A DNA stretch of 64,000 nt from Pseudoalteromonas sp. '520P1 No. 423' (GTDB taxonomy: Bacteria > Pseudomonadota > Gammaproteobacteria > Enterobacterales > Alteromonadaceae): contig NZ_BBZB01000002.1 of assembly GCF_001269985.1 (NCBI RefSeq), positions 682,001-746,000 on the forward strand, read 5' to 3'. A model generated the notes under the pieces. The model saw nothing but the letters and a program-made list of their open reading frames with translations. It was not told the origin of the DNA and did not search any database. The first letter of the stretch is position 1. Each line of letters starts with the position of its first letter. The position numbers and the translations under genes are program-made. Positions 44,817 through 52,872 of the stretch are shown piece by piece.

Positions 44817-45986
44817 ATGTTTAAACACATAATTACTGTTTTCATTGTTACATTATTTCTCAATATCGAGGTGACTAATGCCAAGGTGCGAGGGGAATCA
44901 TTAGTTGATGGATTGCCTTCAAAAATATTAGCAGAACAACGAGAACTACTGGTTCACTTACCTAACAATTATCACAAAAATACACATAAAAACTATCCCG
45001 TACTTTACCTATTAGACGGTCAGAGAAATTTCAATCATGCTATCGGTTCATTAGATTTATTAAACCAATCTTACATGGCGCAAGAAATGATTATTATCGC
45101 CATTAAAAATACGCACCGTACCAGAGATTTTACGCCAACTTATGATGAAAGTTATAACCGCTGGGGAATATCAGGTGGTGCAGATAAGTTTTTAGATTTT
45201 ATGGAGCAAGAACTTATTCCTTATGTCGATAAAAGCTATCGTACAAATAATTTTAAAATATTATCAGGTCATTCTTTAAGTGGTTTATTAGCCATATATG
45301 CGCTGCAATCAAGACCACAATTGTTTCAAGCACATTTTGCGTTCAGCCCAAGTTTATGGTGGCATGACCAAGTAATTTTTAAGCAAGCTGAAAGCTTTTT
45401 AGCTAATACAACTGAGCTTAATAACTATTTATATCTAAATTTGGCTGATGAAGGTGGTAATATGCTGAGCGCTTTTGAGAAATATACTAAGTTACTAAAA
45501 AAACAGACTATTAATGGTTTTAACTATCATTCAGAAATTGACGAACGAGAAAATCATGGTACTTCTGCGCTGATAGGGCAAACACTCGCATTCAGATATT
45601 TATATAACACATTGCAATGCCCACAAGAGATAATTGTCCAGGGATTACCTGCAATTGAGAATTTTTATAAGAAACAATCTACAAAATATGGTTATCAAAT
45701 AAAGCCTAGTTACTCGACTATTACTCAAGCAGGGAAAAATGCGCTATATAATAAAGATATTATCAATGCGATTAATTTCTTTGAGTTCAATGTCAAAAAC
45801 TATCCTAATATCGCTGATGGTTATTCTCGATTAGCTTATGCTTTAGAAGCTGATGGTCAATTTGAAAAGGCGTTAAAAATGACAAACCTTGCTCTTAAAA
45901 AGAGTGTACAAGAAAATGTTGAGAGCAACTCATTTAAGCATCATAAAGCCCACTTATTGGCTTTAATTAACAATAATAAGTTATAA
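44817..45986 (+). CDS. Alpha/beta-hydrolase esterase (Fes/EsteraseD-type) with C-terminal TPR
   Basis: A 389-aa exported hydrolase with a signal peptide (MFKHIITVFIVTLFLNIEVT). The esterase domain reads LPNNYHKNTHKNYPVLYLLD, GQRNFNHAIG, and has the nucleophile Ser153 in SGHSLSG; the acid and His lie in NLADEGGNM and ENHGTSAL. A short C-terminal helical TPR-like part follows (AINFFEFNVKNYPNIADGYS). Homologues include siderophore esterases such as IroE/Fes and S-formylglutathione hydrolase-like proteins; a siderophore role is tempting but unproven. AAAGGA precedes the start. A CadC-like regulator is divergent upstream. Confidence 0.85.
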   Translation: MFKHIITVFIVTLFLNIEVTNAKVRGESLVDGLPSKILAEQRELLVHLPNNYHKNTHKNYPVLYLLDGQRNFNHAIGSLDLLNQSYMAQEMIIIAIKNTHRTRDFTPTYDESYNRWGISGGADKFLDFMEQELIPYVDKSYRTNNFKILSGHSLSGLLAIYALQSRPQLFQAHFAFSPSLWWHDQVIFKQAESFLANTTELNNYLYLNLADEGGNMLSAFEKYTKLLKKQTINGFNYHSEIDERENHGTSALIGQTLAFRYLYNTLQCPQEIIVQGLPAIENFYKKQSTKYGYQIKPSYSTITQAGKNALYNKDIINAINFFEFNVKNYPNIADGYSRLAYALEADGQFEKALKMTNLALKKSVQENVESNSFKHHKAHLLALINNNKL

Positions 45987-46046
45987 CCTTATTTCTGGTT
46001 AAGTTAAAAACCGCCTATTACATTGTTTAATATCAATTTTACAGGC

Positions 46047-46073
46047 AAAAAAAAAGCCCTAAAGGGCTTTTTT
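46047..46073. terminator. Bidirectional terminator shared by the esterase gene and the minus-strand sRNA
   Basis: AGCCCT (46055-46060) pairs with AGGGCT (46063-46068), flanked by nine A (46047-46055) and six T (46068-46073), so it gives a U-tract in both directions: U6 for the esterase transcript and U9 for the sRNA. Confidence 0.9.
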
Positions 46074-46295
46074 GAGAATCCATATCAACCGTCACCGATA
46101 TGAGCAATGTAGCAAGTAATAAGGGGTGAGCATTGATAGCCTAGTAGCAAGGGGCGATTGTTTCCAAGCTATCAATGATCTTACAGTTTAACGTACTGCT
46201 TAACGTTTACAGGGTTCTTTCTGTATCTTAATAAAGCATGGCCTCCTGCCAAAATATCGTCCTTGTGGTCTGAGGTTAGGTACTGCGTTTCGTTG
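46047..46295 (-). ncRNA. Candidate Fur-regulated RyhB-like small RNA
   Basis: On the minus strand a promoter (TTGACT, 17-base spacer, GATAAT) predicts a transcript start near 46295, and the terminator at 46055-46068 with nine T ends it near 46047, giving about 245 nt. The Fur box overlaps the -10. The core ACATTGCTCATAT (46110-46098) matches 12 of 13 bases of ACATTGCTCACAT, the conserved pairing core of E. coli RyhB. A GATAGC/GCTATC stem lies in the middle. No ORF fills the space. Vibrio RyhB is of similar, longer length. The RNA would spare iron by repressing iron-protein mRNAs. Confidence 0.78.
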
Positions 46296-46330
46296 ATAAT
46301 GATTATCAATTAGAATCATACCCAAGTCAA
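46295..46330 (-). promoter_or_regulatory. Promoter and Fur box of the RyhB-like RNA
   Basis: Minus strand: -35 TTGACT (46330-46325), 17-base spacer, -10 GATAAT (46307-46302). The plus-strand sequence GATAATGATTATCAATTAG from 46295 matches 14 of 19 positions of the Fur consensus and overlaps the -10, the expected site for repression by Fe-Fur. Confidence 0.8.
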
Positions 46331-46370
46331 CATCTAAATGATAATTATTTGCAATAAGCGCGATTGATTT

Positions 46371-46396
46371 GTCCGCGGACTGTTCGGTGTCCGTCC
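46371..46396. other. GC-rich palindromic patch
   Basis: GTCCGCGGAC (46371-46380) is a perfect 10-bp palindrome, and CGGAC with GTCCG can form a second stem just beyond. It is far GC-richer than its surroundings and lies between the sRNA promoter and the ankyrin gene; function unknown. Confidence 0.5.
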
Positions 46397-46468
46397 GGTG
46401 GAGATGAAAATCAAATATTTATTACACATTATATCTATTTTTCAATTAGTTATGTTTTGGCATGATGC

Positions 46469-46495
46469 TTGACATACCTTATATGAATTTATAAC
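46469..46495 (+). promoter_or_regulatory. Possible promoter of the ankyrin-repeat gene
   Basis: TTGACA (46469-46474) is followed after 15 bases by TATAAC (46490-46495), 37 bases before the ankyrin start. The spacer is short; TAACTG at 17 bases is an alternative -10. Confidence 0.45.
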
Positions 46496-46531
46496 TGAAC
46501 AACTACATAAAATTCATAAAGGAACAATGAA

Positions 46532-47170
46532 ATGCTAAAAATAAACAACAAATCAAAACTATTAAGTATCGCTATTAGCTGTATTGCTATTTCTACTGCG
46601 ACAATCAGTATCGCCCACGATAATAAAGCAGCTATTGTAGTCTCAAAAGGATATCATAAAGCACATTCTAGCAATCCTAATAGTGAGTTGATGATCCGAG
46701 CAATTAGACACAATGACTTAAATAAAGTGAGATCGTTATTAAATAATGGTGTGGGTATTAATGAGAATCTTGAAGGTGATGGCACACCATTAATTATAGC
46801 TGTGCAACGAAATAAAATTGAGCTTGTACAAGCATTAATTGATTTAGGTGCTGATGTTAATCAAGCCACAGATATAGATGGTAATGCTTTAATTAATGCA
46901 GCGATGAAAAATAATGTTGAAATTGCTAAGCTACTTTTAGATCAAGGTGCAAATTTAGACGCGATTGTTATTAATGATGAAACAGCTTTGATCACGGCAT
47001 CACGTGCTGGACATTTTGAAATGGTAAAGTTTTTAGTAGAAAGAGGCGCTGATGTTAATTTAGGTGTGCAGGTAAAACTGGTGAAAGGAACTGAATATCG
47101 CAGCCCATTAAATGGTGCTAGAAATATGAAGATAACGCAATATTTAGAAAATAATGGCGCTAAAGCATAG
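46532..47170 (+). CDS. Ankyrin-repeat exported protein
   Basis: A 212-aa protein with a signal peptide (LLSIAISCIAISTATISIAH) and four to five ankyrin repeats: ELMIRAIRHNDLNKVRSLLN, GTPLIIAVQRNKIELVQALI, GNALINAAMKNNVEIAKLLL and ETALITASRAGHFEMVKFLV. Ankyrin repeats bind other proteins; exported bacterial versions often protect against oxidative stress (AnkB type) or act as inhibitors of secreted effectors, and no partner is evident here. AAAGGAA sits nine bases before ATG 46532. A terminator follows directly, so the gene is transcribed alone. Confidence 0.85.
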   Translation: MLKINNKSKLLSIAISCIAISTATISIAHDNKAAIVVSKGYHKAHSSNPNSELMIRAIRHNDLNKVRSLLNNGVGINENLEGDGTPLIIAVQRNKIELVQALIDLGADVNQATDIDGNALINAAMKNNVEIAKLLLDQGANLDAIVINDETALITASRAGHFEMVKFLVERGADVNLGVQVKLVKGTEYRSPLNGARNMKITQYLENNGAKA

Positions 47171-47196
47171 TTTTTTATTCTATATTTATACAATAG

Positions 47197-47219
47197 AGGC
47201 CGCTTACGCGGTCTTTTTT
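47197..47219 (+). terminator. Terminator after the ankyrin gene
   Basis: AGGCCGC (47197-47203) pairs with GCGGTCT (47208-47214) through one G-T pair, with a 4-nt loop and six T (47214-47219). Confidence 0.88.
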
Positions 47220-47257
47220 ATTTAAAACAAATCTATCTAAACTACTCATTTAGTTTA

Positions 47258-47277
47258 TACTGTTTTTATATACAGTA
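47258..47277. promoter_or_regulatory. LexA (SOS) box of umuDC
   Basis: TACTGTTTTTATATACAGTA contains CTGT-N8-ACAG and agrees closely with the gammaproteobacterial LexA consensus. It ends 14 bases before umuD and should overlap the promoter, so umuDC is repressed until DNA damage activates RecA. Confidence 0.93.
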
Positions 47278-47291
47278 TTTAGGGTTGTAAA

Positions 47292-47705
47292 ATGAAAGTA
47301 ATTCCAATTTATATTGATGCAGGGATCTCTGGCTTTGAATCACCTGCGACAGAATATAAAGAGTTAGGTTTATCGTTAGACCAATTATTGATAAAACATC
47401 CAAATGCGACTTTTATTGGTATTGCCTCTGGGCAGTCAATGCAGGGCGTCGGTATTTTTGAAGGTGATTTATTATTAGTAGATAGGGCTGAAGATCTTAG
47501 ATGTGGTGATGTCATTGTTGCAAATTTCAATGGCAATTTTGTATGTAAATTATTAGATAAAAACAATGCGTTATTGTTATCGGCTTCGCCTATGCATCCA
47601 CCAGTTAAAGTGAGTCAGGCTGATGAATTTCAGGTAGAGGGGGTCGTTACCCGTTCGATTCGTTTACATCGTCAAGCAAGTGAATTATTGCAATGTTTGC
47701 CTTAG
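47292..47705 (+). CDS. umuD: UmuD, autoproteolytic subunit of DNA polymerase V
   Basis: A 137-aa S24 peptidase-family protein. The catalytic dyad is Ser49 (SGQSMQG) and Lys86 (FVCKLL), spaced exactly as in E. coli UmuD (S60/K97). The cleavage region is ISGFESPA near residues 12-19, with Ser before the Gly where E. coli has Cys and many others Ala, and an N-terminal arm only about 13 residues long. RecA-induced self-cleavage gives UmuD', which activates UmuC for translesion synthesis. It overlaps umuC by 13 bases. Confidence 0.92.
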   Translation: MKVIPIYIDAGISGFESPATEYKELGLSLDQLLIKHPNATFIGIASGQSMQGVGIFEGDLLLVDRAEDLRCGDVIVANFNGNFVCKLLDKNNALLLSASPMHPPVKVSQADEFQVEGVVTRSIRLHRQASELLQCLP

Positions 47706-48949
47706 TTGATGCAGTCTCTTTTTATGCCAGTGCTGAAAAAGTATTTGATCCTGCCATTCGTTCTAAACCTGTTGTGGTACTCACAAATAACGACGGCTGT
47801 ATTTGTGCTGTATGCCCTATAGCTCGCAAACTTAACATCCCTAAGTTTCAGCCTTATTTTAAAGTTAAAGATTATTTAGCAAAGCATAATGTGGTGATAC
47901 GTTCTTCTAATTATGAATTGTACGCCGATTTAAGTGAAAAGATGATGAATGTGATCGGCCGGTATTGTGATAATCAATATGTATATTCAATAGATGAATC
48001 ATTTTTACAGTTTACAGGATTTAAACATTTAATTGATGATTGGCATGAGTACGGCCACCAGATCAGGAGCGCTGTATGGCGAGAAACTAAATTACCAGTC
48101 GGAGTCGGCTTTGGCACAACACCTACGTTAGCAAAGGCGGCAAATCATGCTGCTAAAAAGTTAAGTGGTTATAATGGGGTGGCGATTATTGATAATGAAT
48201 CAAGCCGTAGAGAAATATTAGCAAAAATGACCGTAACAGATGTTTGGGGAATAGGCCGTCGGTTAGGTAAAAAACTGCAACTTATGAATATCAATACAGC
48301 GCTTGATTTATCAAATTGTAATGCGCGAGACATGGGTCGACTTTTTAGTGTGCTGGTGGAGCGTACCATAAGTGAGTTAAATGGCATTCAATGTTTAAAC
48401 TGGGATGAAGTTAAACAAGCAAAAAAAGAAATATTTTCGACGCGTAGCTTTGGTAAACGCATTGAAGATAGAGATAGTCTTGTCTCTGCATTAACGGCGC
48501 ACAGCGCAATTGTAGCCAGAAAACTCAGACAACAAAACTCACTCACCAAGCGCATTGTTATTTTTGCTGCAAGCTCACCCCATGAAGCGCATTATTATAA
48601 AAAGTCGTTTATCTATGATTTTCCAGTAGCAACCGCAGATACCTGTGTATTAGCCCATGCTGTTAGCACGGTTTTACCAACTTTATTTAAACCTGACGTA
48701 CGTTTTTATCGTTGTGGAGTGGGGGCGATTGATTTAGAAACTGCGCAATTTAAGCAAAGTGATATGTTTAATACAAGCCAAGATAAACCAGAATTAATGG
48801 CCTGTTTTGACAAAATAAACCACAGGTTTGGCCAAGGTACAGTCAAACTAGCCAGTGAGAGTTGCACTGAAAAATGGCAAATGAAACGACATTTTTTATC
48901 GCCTCATTTTACCAGTTGCTGGCAAGATATTCCTAAAATTAGCTGTTAG
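47693..48949 (+). CDS. umuC: UmuC, catalytic subunit of DNA polymerase V
   Basis: A 418-aa Y-family polymerase. The metal-binding motifs are FALVDAVSFYASAEKVFDP at the N-terminus and YSIDESFLQFTG (D and E, about residues 101-110). The helix-hairpin-helix region (VWGIGRRLGKKLQLMNINTA), little finger and C-terminal UmuC-specific domain (ending HFLSPHFTSCWQDIP) are present at normal length. It bypasses lesions with low fidelity. Start ATG 47693 lies inside umuD, in another frame, so the genes are translationally coupled. The downstream gene is convergent, seven bases away. Confidence 0.93.
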   Translation: MFALVDAVSFYASAEKVFDPAIRSKPVVVLTNNDGCICAVCPIARKLNIPKFQPYFKVKDYLAKHNVVIRSSNYELYADLSEKMMNVIGRYCDNQYVYSIDESFLQFTGFKHLIDDWHEYGHQIRSAVWRETKLPVGVGFGTTPTLAKAANHAAKKLSGYNGVAIIDNESSRREILAKMTVTDVWGIGRRLGKKLQLMNINTALDLSNCNARDMGRLFSVLVERTISELNGIQCLNWDEVKQAKKEIFSTRSFGKRIEDRDSLVSALTAHSAIVARKLRQQNSLTKRIVIFAASSPHEAHYYKKSFIYDFPVATADTCVLAHAVSTVLPTLFKPDVRFYRCGVGAIDLETAQFKQSDMFNTSQDKPELMACFDKINHRFGQGTVKLASESCTEKWQMKRHFLSPHFTSCWQDIPKISC

Positions 48950-48956
48950 CTTTAAA

Positions 48957-50090
48957 TTAAGTATTTAAAGCTAAACTACTTTTTTCCTTTCGATTGAGTT
49001 TAGCTTTATTTCTACGACGGTTTCTTTGCCAATATAAATAAAACCCCGTTATAGATAAAAATACAGGGCTTAAACCTAACACGCACCAAATTATTTTACT
49101 GGTTAAGCCGGCAAAATATCCAAAATGAAGCTTACGAAAACTATCTAATGTAATTGTTAAACCATCAGTTTTTCGAATATCTTGAGACATGGTTAGCTCA
49201 CCTGAATATTTATCAAAAGTAACAAGACTGCCATACTCGCTATGAAGTGGATTGGCACTTTCTACAATCCCATAAAAAGTGATATTTAAGTTGGGTTCAA
49301 AGGGTAAAACTAAATAAGTTGGTTTAAAAGAGTTGATTAATTGGCTGGTATTATTTTTTAGTTTTTCAATTGATAGCTTTTGATTATGAAATGGTGCGTT
49401 CATAATGACAGGCTCTTCAATGATATGTTCTGATACTTCATGTATTACAACAGATGCATTCCAATAAGCCCCCGTAAAAGCGAGAATTAATAAAACGGGA
49501 GAAGATGCAATGCCTATCATTTTATGTAAGTCACTGAAGAATATTTGTTTGGCTTTTCCCAGGCGTAGGGTAAAGAATTTCAACCAAAATTGACGATATA
49601 AAATAATGCCACTAATGGCTAAAAATAAAAAAATAAGCGCAATAACAAAACCGACAAATGCACCTTTTGTTGCTAGTAATAACTGATAATGTAAGTCGAG
49701 TAACCAGTCAGTTAAATCATGATCTAAATTAACGGGCTCTGATAAAATATTGCCTGTATATTGGTTGATATAAACCTTTTTCCAAATATTATCCTGATGG
49801 CGAATAATATAAGCTGTATCAGTTCTAGCGCGATTATTGCTAATGTCATCAAATATTTCCCAAGTGCCCACTTCATAGTTAGGAAATTTACTTTTAATAT
49901 TACTGATCAAATCATCTAAAGGTAAACGAGGGGAGTTTGGTAAAACGTTTACTTGCATTTTGTTGGGCATTAGTAAGGTATCAATTTCAACTTTAAAAAC
50001 TAAAATACTACCTGTTATACAAATTATAATTAAAGGTAACATAGCTATTAAAGCTAAATAAGAATGCCATTTAAAGAGTTTTTTTCTCAT
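48957..50090 (-). CDS. PepSY-associated membrane protein (siderophore-linked)
   Basis: A 377-aa PepSY_TM protein with four membrane helices: YLALIAMLPLIIICITGSIL, GFVIALIFLFLAISGIILYR, IASSPVLLILAFTGAYWNAS and IIWCVLGLSPVFLSITGFYL. MRKKLFKWHSYLALI is the usual N-terminus, so I start at 50090. Conserved His residues at the helix ends (WHSY, DLHYQLL, DLHKMIG, KLHFGYF) suggest heme or electron transfer; relatives such as FoxB/FsrB reduce ferric siderophores. It lies downstream of the siderophore receptor and a terminator hairpin, so it is probably expressed by read-through from the receptor promoter. Confidence 0.88.
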   Translation of the reverse strand: MRKKLFKWHSYLALIAMLPLIIICITGSILVFKVEIDTLLMPNKMQVNVLPNSPRLPLDDLISNIKSKFPNYEVGTWEIFDDISNNRARTDTAYIIRHQDNIWKKVYINQYTGNILSEPVNLDHDLTDWLLDLHYQLLLATKGAFVGFVIALIFLFLAISGIILYRQFWLKFFTLRLGKAKQIFFSDLHKMIGIASSPVLLILAFTGAYWNASVVIHEVSEHIIEEPVIMNAPFHNQKLSIEKLKNNTSQLINSFKPTYLVLPFEPNLNITFYGIVESANPLHSEYGSLVTFDKYSGELTMSQDIRKTDGLTITLDSFRKLHFGYFAGLTSKIIWCVLGLSPVFLSITGFYLYWQRNRRRNKAKLNRKEKSSLALNT

Positions 50091-50112
50091 CTGGTTTACC
50101 GTTTCAATAATG

Positions 50113-50143
50113 AAAAAAGTGATACAGATAAACTGTATCACTT
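50113..50143 (-). terminator. Terminator-like hairpin between receptor and PepSY genes
   Basis: Perfect 11-bp stem AAGTGATACAG (50117-50127) with CTGTATCACTT (50133-50143), 5-nt loop. On the minus strand it is followed by six T, as for an intrinsic terminator after the receptor gene. Confidence 0.8.
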
Positions 50144-50184
50144 GGTGTTAGCTCTGAGGGAGCAATTCCATAGTCAGTGGAATG

Positions 50185-52317
50185 TTATAGCTGCCAACTT
50201 AGCGTTGCAGTGTAATTAACTGGCGCGCCGTAATATCCTTGCGCCCAGTACAAGCTATTTATGTATTTTTCATCTGTTACATTATTTGCGTTAACAGAAA
50301 CTGATACTTTTTCGTTGATATCATATTTGGCCATTAAATTAATAACACTGTAAGCATCTTGATAAGTTACGATTTCTTGTCCTTCGTTTGCATGACCTTC
50401 AGCAACAACACCTTGATCGCGAGAAATATCGTCTTGCCAGCGCATATTCATACCTAAACTTAGACCTGTAATAGATTCAACTTGGTAAGTGGCTGCCATT
50501 TTTAATAAACGACTTGGCGTATAGTCACGAACGACATCATCGCCTGAGATATTAAAATCAGTTAAACCTATGCTTACTTGCAGTCCTGGATATAGCTCTC
50601 CAGCAAGTTCTAATTCAAAACCATCACTGCTAATACCATCTGAAGTAATATATCTATGTTGATCTTTTGGTTTGTCAGCTGTTAAAGGATCTAGTTTGGC
50701 TAAGTTAACTTGCTCTACATCAAAATAGGCAAATGAAGTAATTAACTGACTATCAAAAAACTCACTTTTAAAGCCAATTTCCTTACTTTTGCCTGTGACT
50801 GGTTTTAGGATATCATCATTTATATCGAGTTCTTTTTGAGATAAGAATGTTTCTGTATAGCTGCTGTATGCCATTAATTGTGGTGTGATTTGATATACGG
50901 CGCCTAAATATGGAATAAACTCTTTATCTGATGCATCTTGTACTTTGCTATAGGCTTCGCCTTCAACATGCCAGTCATTATATCGACCACCCGTGATCAC
51001 ATGTAAATCATCAATAACATTAAAGCGCGCAGTAAAGTAAGCCGCTTTTTGTTTTGCAGCAACATCACTGCCTCTTTTACTGTCATTGAATGTCGGTTTT
51101 GTTGCATTACCATCCCAATCATTTAGATCAGGCATTGCAGGAAATCCATTGCCTGTAGTGTAGTCATATAATGATGAATCTATGTAGCTGGTTTTAGCAT
51201 AATTGATACCTGTTACTAACTGGTGTTCACGACCAAACAACTCAAATTCACCACTAATGTAAGCATCAAATAAGTCATGTTTATCGTCTAAGTCATATTC
51301 GCTGCCGTAACCAGTTAAGCCTAGACCGGTTGCTTTATCTGGCGTGCCATAAACATAAAATAATTCAGTGTCTTCATCTGTAGTTTTATGAGAATAAGTA
51401 GCACGTAGTCGCCAATCATCGTTAAAGTAATGACTAAGCTCTAATACAGTATTGTTTTTAGTTACTTGCCAGTTAGACCAATCCGCAGATGTATTAGTTG
51501 AAACATCATAATTTGTTGCACTGCCGTCAGTGTAATAAAGCGGTAAAGCCCCCCAATTATTACCCGTTGCATCATTATCAATAAAACTGTGGCTGATAGA
51601 TAAATATGTATTGTCAGATAAGTCTGCACCAATAAAAGCATAAGCTATGCTCTTATCTTGCTGGTATCTATCTAAGTAAGAGTCTTTTTTTTGTTTTACA
51701 GCAACAAAACGTGCACTAACACTATCTGTTAATGGTGTAGATGCATCTAACTCTATGCGTTGATTATTCCAAGAACCTACTGTTGCATTAACACTTAACT
51801 CGGTATCTAAAGTAGGGCGTTTACGGATAAAATTAATGGTTGCAGATGGGTTACCCACACCTGTCATTAAACCATTTGCACCACGAATAACTTCGATACG
51901 TTCATAAATCGCAGTATCTTCATCTGCGTGATTATTACCTGATGTAAGTGGTAAACCAACACCATCGATTTGAAAGTTAGTAATATCAAAACCACGAGCA
52001 GTATAATAAGTACGATCTGTTTCTATGCGTTCTACATTCACACCAGTAGCGGAATCAAGTGCAGAGTTAATATCTTTTAATTGGAAATCTTGCATTTGTG
52101 CACTAGTGATCACAGATACTGATTGTGGTATTTCGATAATAGATAAATCCAATCGAGAAGCACCGCCGACTTCGTTGGCAGCATAACCTTCAATATAAGT
52201 CCCTTGTACATCTATTTTTTCGATATTTTCATCAGCTTTATCGTTTGCCATACTTGATGTAGCAAATAAAATTGAAGCTGTAATTAAACTTAGGTTATAT
52301 GTTTTCAATTGTTTCAT
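50185..52317 (-). CDS. TonB-dependent siderophore receptor
   Basis: A 710-aa outer-membrane receptor with a signal peptide (cleavage near SSMAND). A TonB-box-like IEKIDVQG starts the mature end, followed by the plug (IPQSVSVITSAQMQDFQLKD, ARGFDITNFQIDGVGLP, YERIEVIRGANGLMTGVGNP) and a 22-strand barrel ending in TATLSWQL. The plug motifs IPQSVSVI and RGANGLMTGVGNPSA are those of ferrisiderophore receptors of the FhuE/FpvA group; no N-terminal signalling domain is present. A Fur-like box lies upstream. It is powered by a TonB system such as TonB2 above. Confidence 0.92.
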   Translation of the reverse strand: MKQLKTYNLSLITASILFATSSMANDKADENIEKIDVQGTYIEGYAANEVGGASRLDLSIIEIPQSVSVITSAQMQDFQLKDINSALDSATGVNVERIETDRTYYTARGFDITNFQIDGVGLPLTSGNNHADEDTAIYERIEVIRGANGLMTGVGNPSATINFIRKRPTLDTELSVNATVGSWNNQRIELDASTPLTDSVSARFVAVKQKKDSYLDRYQQDKSIAYAFIGADLSDNTYLSISHSFIDNDATGNNWGALPLYYTDGSATNYDVSTNTSADWSNWQVTKNNTVLELSHYFNDDWRLRATYSHKTTDEDTELFYVYGTPDKATGLGLTGYGSEYDLDDKHDLFDAYISGEFELFGREHQLVTGINYAKTSYIDSSLYDYTTGNGFPAMPDLNDWDGNATKPTFNDSKRGSDVAAKQKAAYFTARFNVIDDLHVITGGRYNDWHVEGEAYSKVQDASDKEFIPYLGAVYQITPQLMAYSSYTETFLSQKELDINDDILKPVTGKSKEIGFKSEFFDSQLITSFAYFDVEQVNLAKLDPLTADKPKDQHRYITSDGISSDGFELELAGELYPGLQVSIGLTDFNISGDDVVRDYTPSRLLKMAATYQVESITGLSLGMNMRWQDDISRDQGVVAEGHANEGQEIVTYQDAYSVINLMAKYDINEKVSVSVNANNVTDEKYINSLYWAQGYYGAPVNYTATLSWQL

Positions 52318-52872
52318 CCCATTATTGAAAAGTTAAAGTTGGCTAACTTTTTGTTGTTCTATGTAAAATTCAGCGATAGAGTAACGGCTCGAAATATGTT
52401 TGTAAATAGAAATAATTATCAATTGTATTTAAGGTTTAAAAGGAATACACAAGGGTGAGAAATGTTAATTTTTTGATAACAATTCTTAAATAAAGTAAGG
52501 AGTTATAATTTTTGATTTACGGTAGTTCGGATCTGTCCAACATTGGGGAGCTCCTCTGGGGATAAAAAGACTGAATCCATTTTATTAAATTCTTCAGGAT
52601 CTTGTAATTCTGCTCACTATTGATAGCGACCTGTTACTTTTTATGGAACAGATTTGTTAAATGGGTTAATTCATTCACATCTATCATATCTCCATTTTTC
52701 TGTCTTTAAAACATGTCTCACCTCCGTATCAAAAACACAGCTTTAAGTATAGCTTTTAAGCATGAGTTTCATATATAAAAATGAGATTTATCTATTAAAA
52801 AAATTTAACCTTTTACGTTTTACTACAATAACTTAAACTCAGGTATCTGTATTTTAAATAGACAGGAAAATT
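52318..52872. other. Intergenic region with possible minus-strand remnant
   Basis: Besides the Fur-like box, this stretch between divergent genes holds no intact gene. On the minus strand, about 52520-52700, short pieces such as MIDVNELTHLTNLF, then after a stop ELQDPEEFNKMDSVFLSPEE can be read and GGAGGTGA precedes an ATG that stops at once, so an eroded small gene is possible, but I cannot name it. Confidence 0.35.
52409..52427 (-). promoter_or_regulatory. Fur-like box upstream of the siderophore receptor
   Basis: Read on the minus strand, TTGATAATTATTTCTA matches one half of the Fur palindrome (TGATAAT-N-ATT) well and the other half poorly. It lies about 95 bases upstream of the receptor start, a plausible place for iron control. 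Confidence 0.5.

Noticed and set aside
52520-52700. HigA-like antitoxin on the minus strand
   Set aside because: A vague resemblance of short pieces to antitoxin N-termini, with stops and no helix-turn-helix; not supportable.
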